In this document: positions 44,501-55,012 of the stretch, one piece after another
How the letters are laid out: every line of letters begins with the position of its first letter
Numbering within the stretch: position 1 is the stretch's first letter
Assembly (NCBI GenBank): GCA_030765045.1
Contig: CM060972.1
Coordinates: 61,355,773-61,419,772 of the forward strand
Origin: Tenodera sinensis
Taxonomy: Eukaryota; Arthropoda; Insecta; Mantodea; Mantidae
DNA length: 64,000 bases
Reading direction: 5' to 3'
Notes under the pieces: model-generated
The model's database searches: none
What the model saw: the letters and a program-made list of their open reading frames with translations, nothing else
Told to the model about the DNA's origin: nothing
Program-made: the position numbers and the translations under genes

Positions 44501-47285
44501 GGGATAAAATCCCCATGCTGGTACCGGGGATCGAACCCGGGTCCTCCGTGCCACAGGCAAGCGTGCTGCCAGCTGCGCTACGGAGGCGGCCTAAAATGCC
44601 ATATATTTAAGATATTTTTAAGACAAATGAATTGTAATTTTGAATTTTCTGGCTATAGCCCATGTTCTGTTTACTCTAGATGGTTTTTGCATAACTGGTA
44701 ATCCGTAAGAGATAGGCCAAATCTTACTGTAGAAAGAATGTAGAACGTGCTAAACACAATTTACATCCAAATAAATTTTTTTGTAGAGTGAACCACTTCG
44801 GAGATAGTTATTTGTGTGAGTTTTGGAAAACTTAAAACTTTCATCAACTGGAACATTATTAATTTCTGCAAATGTTTATCTCAGCTAACACGAAGAAGAT
44901 ACAGCAATAAGGGTTTGTAAGAATTGTTAGTACAAGAGTAGAAAAAGTTATGTGAGTGCACAACATCAGATCTTTTATTAAAGTTTCTTCTAAGGTTGAA
45001 TCCCATTATTCCTTTACAGGTGTATTGTGGTTGCAGAACAGTGTAATTCCTGGATCACCAGCTGCTATAAAGAGGTTTAAAGACTCGGGCAAAAGGGTGT
45101 TCTATGTTACCAACAACAGCACTAAGACCAGAGATGATTTCATTAGTAAATGCAATAAAATGGGATTTCCTGCCATTAGGGTATGTCTTGTGTAGTAATG
45201 CTTAACATTTTGCATAATGGATAGAATTTTAAAGCACGTCTCATGCACAATGTTTAGTCCAACCTTTTTTTTTTTTGTTTTGTTTTTAAATTAGAGTAAG
45301 TACTTATAAGTTCAATCACAGCTGCTCAGTTTAACTCTCCTTGACACTGCTACAGTAACACACCTCTCTCCAACTGAACCGGCCACAACTCTGACAATTG
45401 ACCACTTCATCCTCTAATTATTGTCTGAGAAAATGGTAAAAATACATCATAATTTTTTTCTGTACGTTTTGTAGTCACTGGTTATTACTTAGGTGTTATA
45501 TGTAGGAATCAGACTAAAAGCATGCAACAATATATAGAAACAACAATGGATTTTAATACCTTTCTATTATTCCAAGTATTCTCGGATTTGTTACATTGTT
45601 CTTAACTATGTTAAAATAAAGAAAGACGCTCATGGCACCTTTGGAAAGGTGTCATAAACAACACTTTACTTAAATGTTAGCTACAGTGTGATAGCAAGGT
45701 GACATACAGGGTAGAATATTGCAATCTGGACAGTGATAGCGGCATCCTTCACACAGCTACACATATCACACTGCCTGGTTGGAGGTATCTTCTCCATTGG
45801 TGATATGACTTCAGGAAAATGCTACTCTGTTAGGTACAGTGGATGTGGTGTTTTTCCCGGTCATCCCGCTTTTGGAGATGTTACACTAGGGTCATATTAT
45901 TTTTCAAATATCCAAATGATAGACATCCTATCCTGGAGAGGAGTTTCGTTACTGCCCCATTTTATGTGTGGGACATATGAATTCTATAATGCCAATTCAA
46001 GCAAATGGAAGAAAATTTTCTTGTAGTATCTCGTTCCTCTTTTTTGTGGTATAGGACAGGAATGGGCAAATGCATGTCTGAATCAGTAGGGAGGGAATTG
46101 GAGTGGGTACTGTGCCACAGCATAGCTACCTCTCAATAGCAGCAGTGGTGTAGTGTAATTTCTAGTTTAGAAAGGCTTGAAATGCCTATTTATTAAAGTG
46201 CAAGGTATGCATTAAAAGACAAAACAAAATAAAACCAAAACCAAAATTTGTTAGTTCACTTGTGGTTGCTTGGAAGTACAAATCAGGAAATTTTTGTTCA
46301 CATGAGTAATTATTTTTCAGGATGAAATTCTCTCTACAGCTTACTTGACTGCTTACTATTTTCAAGGTTTAAAGTTTAACAAGAAAATCTATATCATTGG
46401 ATCTAAAGGAATTGCTCAAGAACTTGACGCTGTTAGCATTCGAAATATTGGAGTAGGGGTAAGTGTATGCAGTACAATCAAACATTTGCTACATGCAGAG
46501 CTATTTAGGCAAAATTATTATAGTTTTTAAGTATATTTAAGAACAGTACCTTCAGTATAACTGCCTAAGAAGTCCTAGTTATCTGGAAAGTTGAATCAAA
46601 TTTGAAAAGCTTTTTGCCATGATGACTTGAAATTAAGCCAATATTGAGGATAAATTAGCCCAGAATTTAAAATTGCTTTAGGATAAGACATCCTGAAGTA
46701 ATTGGAATTGCTTTAGAGATTCCCCAGAATATACAGCTCAGATGAGAGAAGTTCAGAGCTTGTTTTGCGGCCTCACTGAGCAAAAGAACATTGGCACAGA
46801 AAGCTGAAAATCAGTTGACCAAGCTGCACTGTGACATTCAGTTTCTCAAATCTGGTTCAACCTTTTAGCCTTAGTCTTCATTCTCCAGTGTGATGGAGCA
46901 ATCAATAGATATCTGAAAAAGGTCAGTCCCAAAAATTCTTAATCTTAGAACACTGAGATTGGTATTTTCAAATAATATATGTGGACATTAAGTTTTAATC
47001 CCTCAACAAAAGCAAAAGAAGAGTATTTCAATTTTGTTCTTACCTTACCTCAGAATGATTTTCTGTGTTACCAGCCAGACCCAGTAACAACAGATTTTGC
47101 ACAATTACCTCAACAAATTGAATTGGATCCTGATGTGGGTGCAGTTGTTGTTGGAATGGATCCACTCATAACTTTTGCTAAACTGACGAAGGCTGTAAGT
47201 TACTTGAGTGAGCCAGATTGTCAGTTTGTTGCCACAAACACAGATGAAGTGTTCCCAACTACTGCACATCATCTGACCATACCAG
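41504..47285 (+). CDS. HAD-family phosphatase, PGP (glycerol-3-phosphate/phosphoglycolate phosphatase) type, 5' part
   Basis: Four exons join in phase: start (41504 or 41639)-41768, 45020-45180, 46321-46458, 47075-47285. The product contains HAD motif I (DCDGVLW, first Asp the nucleophile of this family) created exactly at the exon 1/2 junction, and motif II within VFYVTNNSTKT. The C2-cap region follows: DEILSTAYLTAYYFQ, KIYIIGSKGIAQEL, NIGVGPDPVTTDFAQLP, VGAVVVGMDPLITFAKLTKA and FVATNTDEVFPTTAHH. This matches the chronophin/PGP subfamily, cytosolic Mg-dependent phosphatases acting on glycerol-3-phosphate or 2-phosphoglycolate. The later motifs (Lys of motif III, GDxxxTD of motif IV) are not in the window as far as I can see. 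Two starts are possible: ATG 41639 (MSDNTSLSSKRN) matches the family's usual length; ATG 41504 adds an Arg/Ser-rich, acid-poor leader that could be a mitochondrial signal. Confidence 0.88.
41639..41768 (+). CDS. PGP-type phosphatase exon 1
   Basis: Open from at least ATG 41504. The exon ends FAQFWESIDTVLTDCDG at donor G|GTACGT (41769). The last base begins the Gly codon completed in exon 2. I prefer ATG 41639. Confidence 0.82.
43154..43207 (+). mobile_element. 54-bp 5'-truncated non-LTR stub
   Basis: Flanked by the 11-bp duplication TTGATGAAGTG (43143-43153 and 43208-43218). The insert reads GGGCCCTAATGACCTAGTTG, then CGACGGGCTCTTAAACCCAAAT, and a (CACT)n tail. This is a 3' end related to, but distinct from, that of the I-like element at 59 kb. 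Confidence 0.85.
43438..43662. repeat. Two poly-G runs
   Basis: 18 G at 43438-43455 and 19 G at 43644-43662, each followed by GAA. Such runs are prone to length errors. Confidence 0.9.
43928..44975 (+). mobile_element. Unclassified repeat family Y, copy 3
   Basis: Same block order as copy 1, from TTTTACTTTTTCTACTATG to ...GTTAGTACAAGAGTAG...ACATCAGATCTTTT. It is interrupted by the SINE at 44236-44591. It lies just upstream of phosphatase exon 2. Confidence 0.82.
44236..44591 (-). mobile_element. GC-rich tRNA-derived SINE, family B, full length
   Basis: A 356-bp insertion within family Y copy 3, flanked by the 14-bp perfect duplication TAAAATGCCATATA (44222-44235, 44592-44605). On the minus strand it starts with a tRNA-like head (GCCTCCGTAGCGCAGCTGGC, then GGTTCGATCCCCGG as B box at about 44523-44536). 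A body rich in G+C follows, unlike the AT-rich surroundings. The open frame at 44474-44701 and the CpG richness come from this SINE. Confidence 0.92.
45020..45180 (+). CDS. PGP-type phosphatase exon 2
   Basis: Acceptor ATTCCTTTACAG ending at 45019, donor GTATGT at 45181, phase 0 out. It encodes VLWLQNSVIPGSPAAIKRFK and VFYVTNNSTKTRDDFISK. Family Y copy 3 ends only about 44 nt upstream of the acceptor. Confidence 0.9.
46321..46458 (+). CDS. PGP-type phosphatase exon 3
   Basis: Acceptor TATTTTTCAG, donor GTAAGT, 46 codons, phase 0 at both ends. It encodes DEILSTAYLTAYYFQGLKFN through SIRNIGVG. Confidence 0.9.
47075..47285 (+). CDS. PGP-type phosphatase exon 4
   Basis: Acceptor TGTGTTACCAG; it continues GVG|PDPVTTDFAQ. 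The donor is G|GTTTGT at 47286, leaving phase 1. The frame is also open upstream to 46979, but that part is intronic by comparison with the family. Confidence 0.88.
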
Positions 47286-47332
47286 GTTTGTAATAAATAG
47301 AGCCCAGAGATTTAGGTTTTTAATCTACTTTT

Positions 47333-47390
47333 TTCCTCACTATTCAACAAAATTTCAAGATATCTTGAAATTTTGTTGAATAGTGAGGAA
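47333..47390. repeat. 58-bp perfect palindrome without spacer
   Basis: Left half 47333-47361 and right half 47362-47390 are exact reverse complements meeting at GATATC. The arms start TTCCTCACTATTCAAC. It is 48 nt past the exon 4 donor and is followed by GT/TA microsatellite DNA. Confidence 0.95.
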
Positions 47391-47394
47391 CAAA

Positions 47395-47402
<8 letters not shown>

Positions 47403-47428
<26 letters not shown>
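47403..47428. repeat. (TA)n microsatellite
   Basis: About 13 TA units directly downstream of the palindrome. Confidence 0.9.
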
Positions 47429-47967
47429 TTGCTTCAAGCTTCCTGAAGTAGAATGTGTGAATTTCATTGCACCTCAAATAATCTAAATGAGAGGTTGACA
47501 CTTAAAGGAACCTAAACAGCTGGTTCGTCTTCTTGAAATGAAAAATGCTATTTTCTCATTGAAACTCATAAAATTATTTCCACCACTACTATAAACAGGA
47601 CGGAGAAACTAAATGCAGCCATTGTATATATTAAGACACATTTTGTTTTATACCAGAAGCTATTCTCTGATTGGAAAGTACAAGCCTTACACTCAATGAG
47701 CCTCTGAATGTCATTGATGATATATTCAGAAAAGTAGTACCAGGAAAATTACCCCTAGAACCTGCTGCACAAGTATCTGTGACGTATGTTTTAATGATGC
47801 CATGTTCCATTGAAACAACTTTTTCTTTATACAAGAATGGGTTATGTGATTTTGATTTGATTTAACAGCCACAAGAATTTCATGAAATTCATGGCATTGT
47901 CAGTATACAAATACAAAGAATACATAAGAATGTTTACAAACAGCATGTGTTACAAACTATGTTTACA

Positions 47968-48044
47968 ATGTTGTTGTTAGCTAATGCTGGATTTCTGACA
48001 ATGAAGTCATTAATCCTCTTGCTCTCCAATATTTTTCACTGATG
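47968..48044 (-). repeat. Family W short repeat, copy 2 (inverted)
   Basis: Reverse complement of the sequence at 20278-20355, differing at few positions. Confidence 0.85.
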
Positions 48045-49398
48045 ATATTGAAGAGAGCAATAGCAGTAATAGTAACCGTTTTTTTAGAGAGCACCATATT
48101 TTTATGTTTTGGCGGTCACATTGCTCTCTTACAACCCCCAGAATGTCTGGAGGACCACACCTGTCGTTGGTTTACAATGTTTACACACTTTCTACACTAC
48201 ATTTCGACTATAAACAAATTTTACAATCAAATTGCGTAAGCTTCCACGGCCAGTATCATAAAATACAAAATGATTATCCAGGCCTGTCGGCCTTGGTTTA
48301 GTGGAAAATCTCCCTCCAGATGTTTTGATCGAAACTGCATCGAACATCCTCAGTGGTGTGACCGTAGTACTCTGCTAGTCTTGGTGATGACTGATACGGA
48401 GCCGTTCGGTTTTTCAGGATTTATACGCTTAGCATGTGTGGGCATATGAAAGTTGGTCTGGTCTTGTTTGGTTTGGCTGCTGTGTGGAATGGTTTAAAGT
48501 GGGGGCTGTTTCCATTGCTGTCGATGGACTGGCATTTACTGTGGCTGAAGCTGTTGATGGCATATGATCTTGAACTTGTCTCCAATCAGGTTTTTTTCAT
48601 GCTTTGTATAATGTTGGATGCCAAGCTTTATTTAAGCGCTTTGTTTCTTCCTTTCTGTTGAAGTTAATTTTGTAAATTTTACAACATTTGCACATCTTAA
48701 TTTTAATTTGTTAAAAATGGAAACTCTTCAATACCGTAAAATACATTGTTTATTGAATACTTCTTTAAAATGCTAATACAATATTTCTCTTTGTTCTATA
48801 GCTTTTATGTCCTTAGTAGTGCATTATATTCAGATTCAGATTTATTCACCAAGAAAATTCATACAGAATATAGGCTTCGTCAAAAAATGTTAGGACAGAC
48901 AATATCATATTTACAACATACAAAGTTTAAGAAAATAATACAAAGTTGCAAAGTTGCACCCAGGTGAAAAACAGATACCCAGCATTTGCCTTAAGGACTG
49001 AGGAAAACGTTGGAAAAAACCTCAGTGAAGTATACAGTAACATTTGAACACTTTAAACTGATTATATATACAGTATATTTACAATTGAGGTGATAGAGAA
49101 CTAAATACAGGTGATGTCGAATGAAGTCTTGGTCTTGGAGACTGTCGTCAAGCTTCCTCTTGAGCCAAAGTGCATCTCCCAGATGAACAGGACCCATGAA
49201 ACAAACAGTTCAGAGGGGCAATATTTAAAAATTAGCTAGGGTGGGTGACTTATTTATCTAAATTCTAATTCTAAACAAGCAAGTGGTTTAGTAGAAAGGG
49301 AAATAAAAATTGGGCATTTGTGAATTTATCAACTGAATAAAACATATTTTAAGAGCAATTTTTTAACTTTATTTTTAAGTGCTTTGATCTGTGGAACT

Positions 49399-51740
49399 TA
49401 GATGGTGGGAGACTTCAATGTGCACCACCCACTTTGGGGATCAAATCGCACTTTTGCGAGAGGCAACCTCCTCACTGATTTCCTGAACAGTTACATCCTA
49501 GCTCTCCTCAACACTGGAGAGCCTACATTCATTTCTGATTCTTTCAATAGTTTCTCACATCTTGATCTTCACCTCAGTTGGCAGTCTCCTTACACTGGAA
49601 TGTCATCTATGATTTACACTCTAGTGATCACTTCCCATGTCTTATTAGTCTCTTAACACAAGATACATGTTCCACATGTATGCCCAGATGGTGTTTGGAC
49701 CATGCCAACTGGAACCTTTACACCCAGTTGGCTGTCTTTACGTACAACAGTAAAACTCAGTGAATGATTTGGCACAGCATCTCACGGAGACAATTTCTCT
49801 CTGCTGCTGAACAATCAATTCCGTTGTCGATTTCACACCCCCATTGATTTCCTGCCTCCTGGTGGACAGAAGAATGCCGGAATGCCATTCGTGCCCTTAG
49901 GGCTTTCCAGCATCACCCTACATTGGATAACCTAATCCAATAGAAGAAAATGCGCGCCTGGTCCAGGCAAGATAGCAAAACGTCGTCATGGAGCAAATTT
50001 GTAGCTTAATTTAGCCGACACACACCTTCCTCGGTTGTGTAGTATAGGTTAAGGCATGTTGCAGGTCGATCGACCCATATTGCGGGACTGAAAACAGCCA
50101 CAGCAGCTGTTGTTGATTAATTTGAAGTGGCCAACACATTTGGCTGTGCTTTTGCTCAAGTGTCTATCTCGGAAAACTACTCCCCTGAGTTCCTTCCAGT
50201 TAAAACTCAGGTGGAATCTCAAGGCTCCACATTTCATTCTAGAAACGTAGAAGATTACAATCGCCCTTTCACCACAGCGGAGCTAGAACATTCTCTTAAA
50301 GCTTTGCGATTATCAGCACCAGGACCAGACAGTATTCATGTGCAAATGTTACAACAGCTCTCTCCTGAAGGTAAGACATTCCTGCTCGAGGTCTATAATC
50401 GTGTTTGGGTTGACAGTATACTCCCAGAAAATTGGCAGGAGGCCACCGTTATTCCCGTCTTTCAAAGGATGGAAAGGACCATAATCTTCCCTCCAGCTAG
50501 CATCCTATTTCCTTCACCAGTTCCGTTTACAAGGTGATGGAGCGCTGATCAATGGATGATTGGTATGGTGCTTAGAAAGTCGTAACCTACTGACTAACAT
50601 CCAGTGTGGTTTTAGACGACACCGTTCAATTGCAAACCATCTTGTGTCAATATCGACACAGATAATGGACGGCTTTATGAAGAACTGTCAAACCGTTGGC
50701 ATATTTTTCAATCTCAAGAAGGCTTATGATATGTGCTGGTAAGCAGGGATTCTACGTTCCCTGTATACCTGGAACACACGTGGATGCCTACCGCTGTCCA
50801 TTCAGGAGTTTATGAAGGACCGCTTTTTCCGAGTAAGGGTTGGCTTGATTTTTTCTAATTCTTTTGTTCAGGAGGAGTGCCTCAGGGTTCAGTACTAAGT
50901 GTCAGGCTCTTTGTTATAGCAATTAACTCCATCTGGAAATGTGCTCCACCTGAAGTTTCATCATGCCTATTCGTCGACGACTTCACTGTCTATTGCACTT
51001 CTCAGCGCACAGCATTCTTACAAAGGTGTCTGCAGCAATGTTTGGACAACCTTAGAGAATGGAGCTCAAAAAACGGCTTCTGTTTCTCAACTGAGAAGTT
51101 AATCTGCGTTAATTTCTGGCATCGTAGGAGACAATTACCACTTTCGCTCTGTTTTGGCCCAGATTTACTTCCCTTTGCAGATGAGATGCGCTTCCTGGGT
51201 TTGATCTTAGACTGGAAGCTTAGTTGGTCATCACATATTGCACGTCTAAGAGCACGATGTGACCGTTTCGTAAATATCATGCGAGTACTAAATGGCAAAT
51301 CATGGGGAGCAGAATGGACAGTTTTGTTGCAAATGTATCTTGCACTCTTCCGATCCGAACTAGGTTATGAGTGTATTGTTTATTTGTCAGCACAACCATC
51401 TGTGATGAGAAGATTAGACGCCGTCCACAATAGGGGCATCCGCATGGCAGTAGAAGCTTTTCCAACAAGCCCAGTGGTGAGCCTTTACGCTGAGTCCGCA
51501 GAACTTCCTCTGCAATATCGGCATGAGTTTCTCTTGGCAAATTATGGCTGTGCGCTTAGATGTATGCCTAAGCACCCAACGTTCGCTTCTTTTTACACCA
51601 CCACGCTAAGAGAACAATATAGGAATAGCGTACTTAATCCTAAGCCAGCGGGGTTTCATTTCCAACATCTTCTAGAGAAGCATGAAATGGAACTGCCTAA
51701 GATGTATGCCAAGAGCGAGAAGCTTTACCCCTCTTGGCTA
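49399..51740 (+). pseudogene. I-like non-LTR retrotransposon, endonuclease and RT part (5' segment)
   Basis: Begins inside an AP-endonuclease domain (VGDFNVHHPLWGSNRT at 49405, LDLHLSW). It passes through WWTEECRNAIRALRAFQ at about 49860-49905 into a reverse transcriptase: ALRLSAPGPDSIHVQML; NWQEATVIPVF; LLTNIQCGFRRHRSI; FFNLKKAYDMCW; MPQGSVLSVRLFVIAIN; LFVDDFTVYC with the catalytic Asp pair; and a thumb region to 51740. The frames at 50127-50537, 50560-50742 and 50877-51740 are offset by frameshifts. The 5' end is truncated. The coding sequence is cut at 51740 by the LTR element and resumes at 57920. Confidence 0.88.
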
Positions 51741-52529
51741 TGAAGCTAAAATAGTCGTTCTTCCCTTCCTGATGTATCGCTGTATCGGCCGTTGATCGCT
51801 TCTTGATGTCGTTGGTGACGTGGTGTTGCCCTTTGATGTGTTTCGCTCCGGCTAGTTCTGCAAGAGATCTCTTTATCTCGGGTTTGCGTAAGTGTAATGG
51901 ACAACCCAAGAACAACTTTGCATATCATTTATTTCATTTTAAATATTTTCAGGAGCTATGCCGACTGTATATGTAGAGGAATCGCGCTCACGTCCGTACA
52001 GCACAACCTCCCGTACTGGTCTCTGATTGAGTAGTGACCAGACGCTTTCTCTCTTCCCCACGCTAAGAAGACCGTTCTTCAGTTTGAATGTCATGACGTC
52101 ATCCAAGAAAGCCTCGTATCCAAAATGCTATTTCCTTTTCCCGCAATTTAGAAATGTCCCTTTCTATTATAACATGTTCTTTTATGAATTTCAAATATAT
52201 AATTACCTTTTTAGGATTAAACGATGTTTATTTTATATTTTATTAAATATATCGCGCGACTTTTAAGGTTTTCAGACCTGACTTTCGAACGTGTATTTAA
52301 ACTATGTAGTATGACGTCATGACTCGTTAATTTCAAACCAATAATGCGTTTATACTACAAATTTAACGACTATCATTTACTCATATCTTGCTCACCTTAC
52401 AACACTTGCTACTCTATTATCTATGTATGTTATTACTTAACACTTATCGCAAATCTCACATCCGGCAATTAAATTAAAACGTGTCTTTTTCAAAAGCCCA
52501 TTCGATCGGAAATCTAAATTTCGGTATCA
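51741..52529 (-). repeat. 3' LTR of the Gypsy-like element
   Basis: 789 bp. Compared by eye with 57127-57915 I see three differences (A/G at offset 8, G/A in TTCTTCAGTTTGAATG, T/G in GGCAATTAAATT), roughly 0.4 %. Small ORFs shared by both copies are LTR-internal. Confidence 0.93.
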
Positions 52530-53284
52530 AATGCCCCCATTTATATTATTTTATTATTTCATAATAAAATAATGTAAATGTCTTGCCCGAAAGAAAAATT
52601 AAAAATTACTCCTGTATTTTGAATAATCGGCAACACTCCCATTATATACAATTTTCAATTACACTGTTTTGAAATTGGTGATTAACATATTTTCTCATTA
52701 ATCTTTTTAACATGACAAACAATTATACATTTGACTTAACATTAATCCTTAAATACTAATTACAATATGTTATGGTTTCTTCTGTGAAGCTTTTATATAA
52801 AGGTTAAATTTCAAGAGTCTTTCTTTATACTTCCTTCTTTTAGTTCATGTTTGCTCACTTCGCTCTCACTATCACTTGCACTGTGATTTTTTTTTTCACT
52901 TTTGTTATTATAACACATATCTTTACTAGATCCTTTAAGCACTAAAATGTACATATATTTATATAAATCCATTACACTCTTCAGACAAGTTCTTTCTTTG
53001 TCTTGCTGTGATAACTATCTATACATCTAAATATTTTAACAAATGTTTACAAATTAAATATTCTGTTTTCTCTCTATGCGGAGATGAACATTTTAACAAT
53101 CTTTCTGAAGCTGTTATTGTGAGCTCTATACAATATATTTTTAAGCTCTTTGTAGTATATAGCAATTCACATTCTGCATTTTTCATGAATATGTAAGTAC
53201 CTGACCAATGTATGGTTTTCAAGTAAGCTAACATTTAAATTTTATCTCAAAGCTGATTGGGCGCCAATAGACAAATGACACTTC

Positions 53285-53287
<3 letters not shown>
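52530..53287. other. Internal non-coding part of the LTR element
   Basis: AT-rich sequence between the 3' LTR and the poly-T run, with no recognisable domain. It may correspond to an untranslated region or a decayed env-position segment; nothing supports an envelope gene. Confidence 0.5.

Positions 53288-53335
<48 letters not shown>
53288..53335. repeat. Poly-T run, about 48 nt
   Basis: Uninterrupted T run inside the LTR element, between the integrase remnant and the non-coding region before the 3' LTR. Length may be unreliable. Confidence 0.9.
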
Positions 53336-53338
<3 letters not shown>

Positions 53339-53339
53339 T

Positions 53340-54244
53340 TAAATCAAGGTTCCAAGGCACCACACGGTTTCTTGTATGGTCGAAGGAGTTGTTTATGCCA
53401 TCTTCCCAGACATTTTTCATTTTTAACATCTTTTAATTCCTAGGTATGATAACCAAATTTGGATATAATTTCTGCAGGACCTTTATATAACAATTCCATC
53501 CTTTTGTTCCTACCTCGCAAGGCACTTGATAACTTATGGTCTTTAACTAGTACCCAATCGCCTATCTTAGGTTCCCATTTATGTTTTCTACTCTTTTTCT
53601 TTAATTTTCGCTTCTCTGCCTTTTTCTTGATTCGTTCAAAAGCAATTTTCGCTCTTTCTTCTTCACTTAACTGAATGTCATTAATTTTCAGTGTTTTTTT
53701 TTTTTTTGGTACCCCGATCAATATTGGTTCTGGTTCAATTCCTAACATTAATTTTATTGGTGCAAACCCAGTAGTTACATTAATGGTATGATTGATAATC
53801 TTTTCTATCAATGGACAATATTTCACCCAATCCTTGTGATTATGATGTGTAAGTACACGTAAATAAATTCCTATATCTCGGAGGACACGTTCTGTTGGAT
53901 TCCCTGATGGAAAGTATGATGAACAATAATTTAGTTTTCTCGCATCTAATGTCACCCTAATCTTCCATTGGCCTTATTTACAATACATAGGGGATTCACA
54001 AATTCTGAATTCGAAATTTCAATAACCTCATCTTCTAACATTGACTTTATAACTGCATCTACCTCTTCTCTTATTGTACTAAGGATAGCTCTCGCTTTAT
54101 GTGTAAAAGGTTTGATGGGTATCATCTCAAACGAATGAGTATAAATATTACATTTACCAGGTTTCTCAGAGAATACTTCTTTATTTCGGATTAATATTTC
54201 AAACAGTTTATCCCTCTGTTGTTCATTTAGTTGATCAGCCTGAG
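53340..54244 (-). pseudogene. Deleted pol: RT N-terminus fused to integrase C-terminus
   Basis: Minus strand from 54244 down: LNEQQRDKLFEILIRNKEVF, EKPGKCNIYTHSFEM, IREEVDAVIKSMLEDEVIE and FVNPLCIVNKANGRL are the start of a Ty3/Gypsy RT. The frame at 53955 continues MTLDARKLN (RT block), then switches within a few codons to YCSSYFPSGNPTERVLRDIG, an integrase-core end. HNHKDWVKYCPLIEKIINH and the C-terminal PKIGDWVLVKDHKL and YKGPAEIISKF follow. The rest of RT, RNase H, the zinc-binding domain and most of the integrase catalytic core are gone. Confidence 0.88.
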
Positions 54245-55012
54245 TTACTTTTTTTTTCTCAACAATTCTTCTAAGTCTTCACTACTCTCCCTATCATAGT
54301 ACCTAGTTGCATCAGAAACCCTCAAATTGTCTATGAAATCATTTTTATCCCATTCTACATTTTCTTTATTATCGACTCTGTACTCTTTGACATTTACTTC
54401 AGTTAATTCCATAGCTCCTACTTTAACATATTCTACAAAGAATGTATCCCCTTGGATTTCTTCTTCCTCTTTTTCTCTTACAATAGTTTCTGAACTACTA
54501 TCTTCCACAAAAGGCACTATAATGGTCTCATCTTCAACTTTCATTTCTAGAATCATGTTTTTAAAATTCACCACAGCTTCCCAGGCATAAAGACAATCAC
54601 AACCTATTATAATATCTGTTACAAGTCTTCCTACAATCAGAAATAAAATTCCTAGTATTCTCCCATTTATTTCAATATTTATCATTGCTTGAAATTTTAC
54701 TCTCTCTTTTCGTTTTCCCACAGCTAGCGAGCAATATATCCCATTAACTGGTAAAGACATTACTTTAAAACCACTACTTTGTAAATTATCATAAAAATTT
54801 TGTGAGCATACTGTGCTATTTGATCCCGTATCTATAATTGCATTGTATTGTTTTCCATTTACTCCAATTTTGATTTTAGGTGGATCTCCTACTTTTTCGT
54901 TTTCGTCGATTCTATTTTTACATTCTCTTTTCTTTTGTATCATCATTTGCCTTCCAGGACTATTTATTTCCGAGTACTTATCACAATCATTACTAGGATA
55001 CCCAGTTCTCAC
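54245..55012 (-). CDS. Aspartic protease frame of the Gypsy-like element
   Basis: A 255-residue frame overlapping the end of gag. It contains the retropepsin active-site motif AIIDTGSNSTVC (about residues 58-69) and the second hydrophobic block ending VTDIIIGCDCLYAW, corresponding to the I-I-G-x-D region. An acidic tail follows (VKEYRVDNKENVEWDKNDF). The frame ends KKK-stop at 54245; the RT-like sequence that follows is in another frame, so protease and RT are no longer fused. The first codon given for the frame is GTG within the gag stop region and need not be a real start, since expression is probably by frameshift. Confidence 0.82.
   Translation of the reverse strand: MRTGYPSNDCDKYSEINSPGRQMMIQKKRECKNRIDENEKVGDPPKIKIGVNGKQYNAIIDTGSNSTVCSQNFYDNLQSSGFKVMSLPVNGIYCSLAVGKRKERVKFQAMINIEINGRILGILFLIVGRLVTDIIIGCDCLYAWEAVVNFKNMILEMKVEDETIIVPFVEDSSSETIVREKEEEEIQGDTFFVEYVKVGAMELTEVNVKEYRVDNKENVEWDKNDFIDNLRVSDATRYYDRESSEDLEELLRKKK

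Larger units (their letters stand above)
41769..45019 (+). other. Phosphatase intron 1, TE-bearing
   Basis: Contains a 54-bp retrotransposon stub (43154-43207), poly-G runs (43438-43455 and 43644-43662), and family Y copy 3 with a SINE inside. 41769-43130 shows nothing recognised. Confidence 0.7.
47286..49390. other. Phosphatase intron (inferred): palindrome, microsatellite, short repeats
   Basis: Contains a 58-bp perfect palindrome (47333-47390), a (TA)n run (47403-47428) and family W copy 2 (47968-48044, inverted). A stretch at about 48235-48420 (AAGCTTCCACGGCCAGTATC ... CATCCTCAGTGGTGTGACCG) looks to me like an arthropod retroelement terminus, possibly Penelope-like. ORFs at 47671-47865 and 48434-48661 are unrecognised. 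Confidence 0.5.

Noticed and set aside
44474..44701. Pro/Cys-rich ORF at the GC-rich island
   Set aside because: Lies across the family B SINE; the GC-rich composition explains it.
47671..47865. Small ORF MESTSLTLNEPLNVIDDIF...
   Set aside because: It looks faintly like a transposon-encoded C-terminus, but I could not name a family or find flanking domains.
48235..48420. Hammerhead ribozyme or Penelope terminal repeat
   Set aside because: The sequence has a familiar retroelement look, but the CUGANGA and GAAA cores are not in the right arrangement. Left as an unassigned repeat.
52530..53287. Envelope gene in the LTR element
   Set aside because: The region between integrase and 3' LTR has only short frames and no signal peptide or fusion-protein features.
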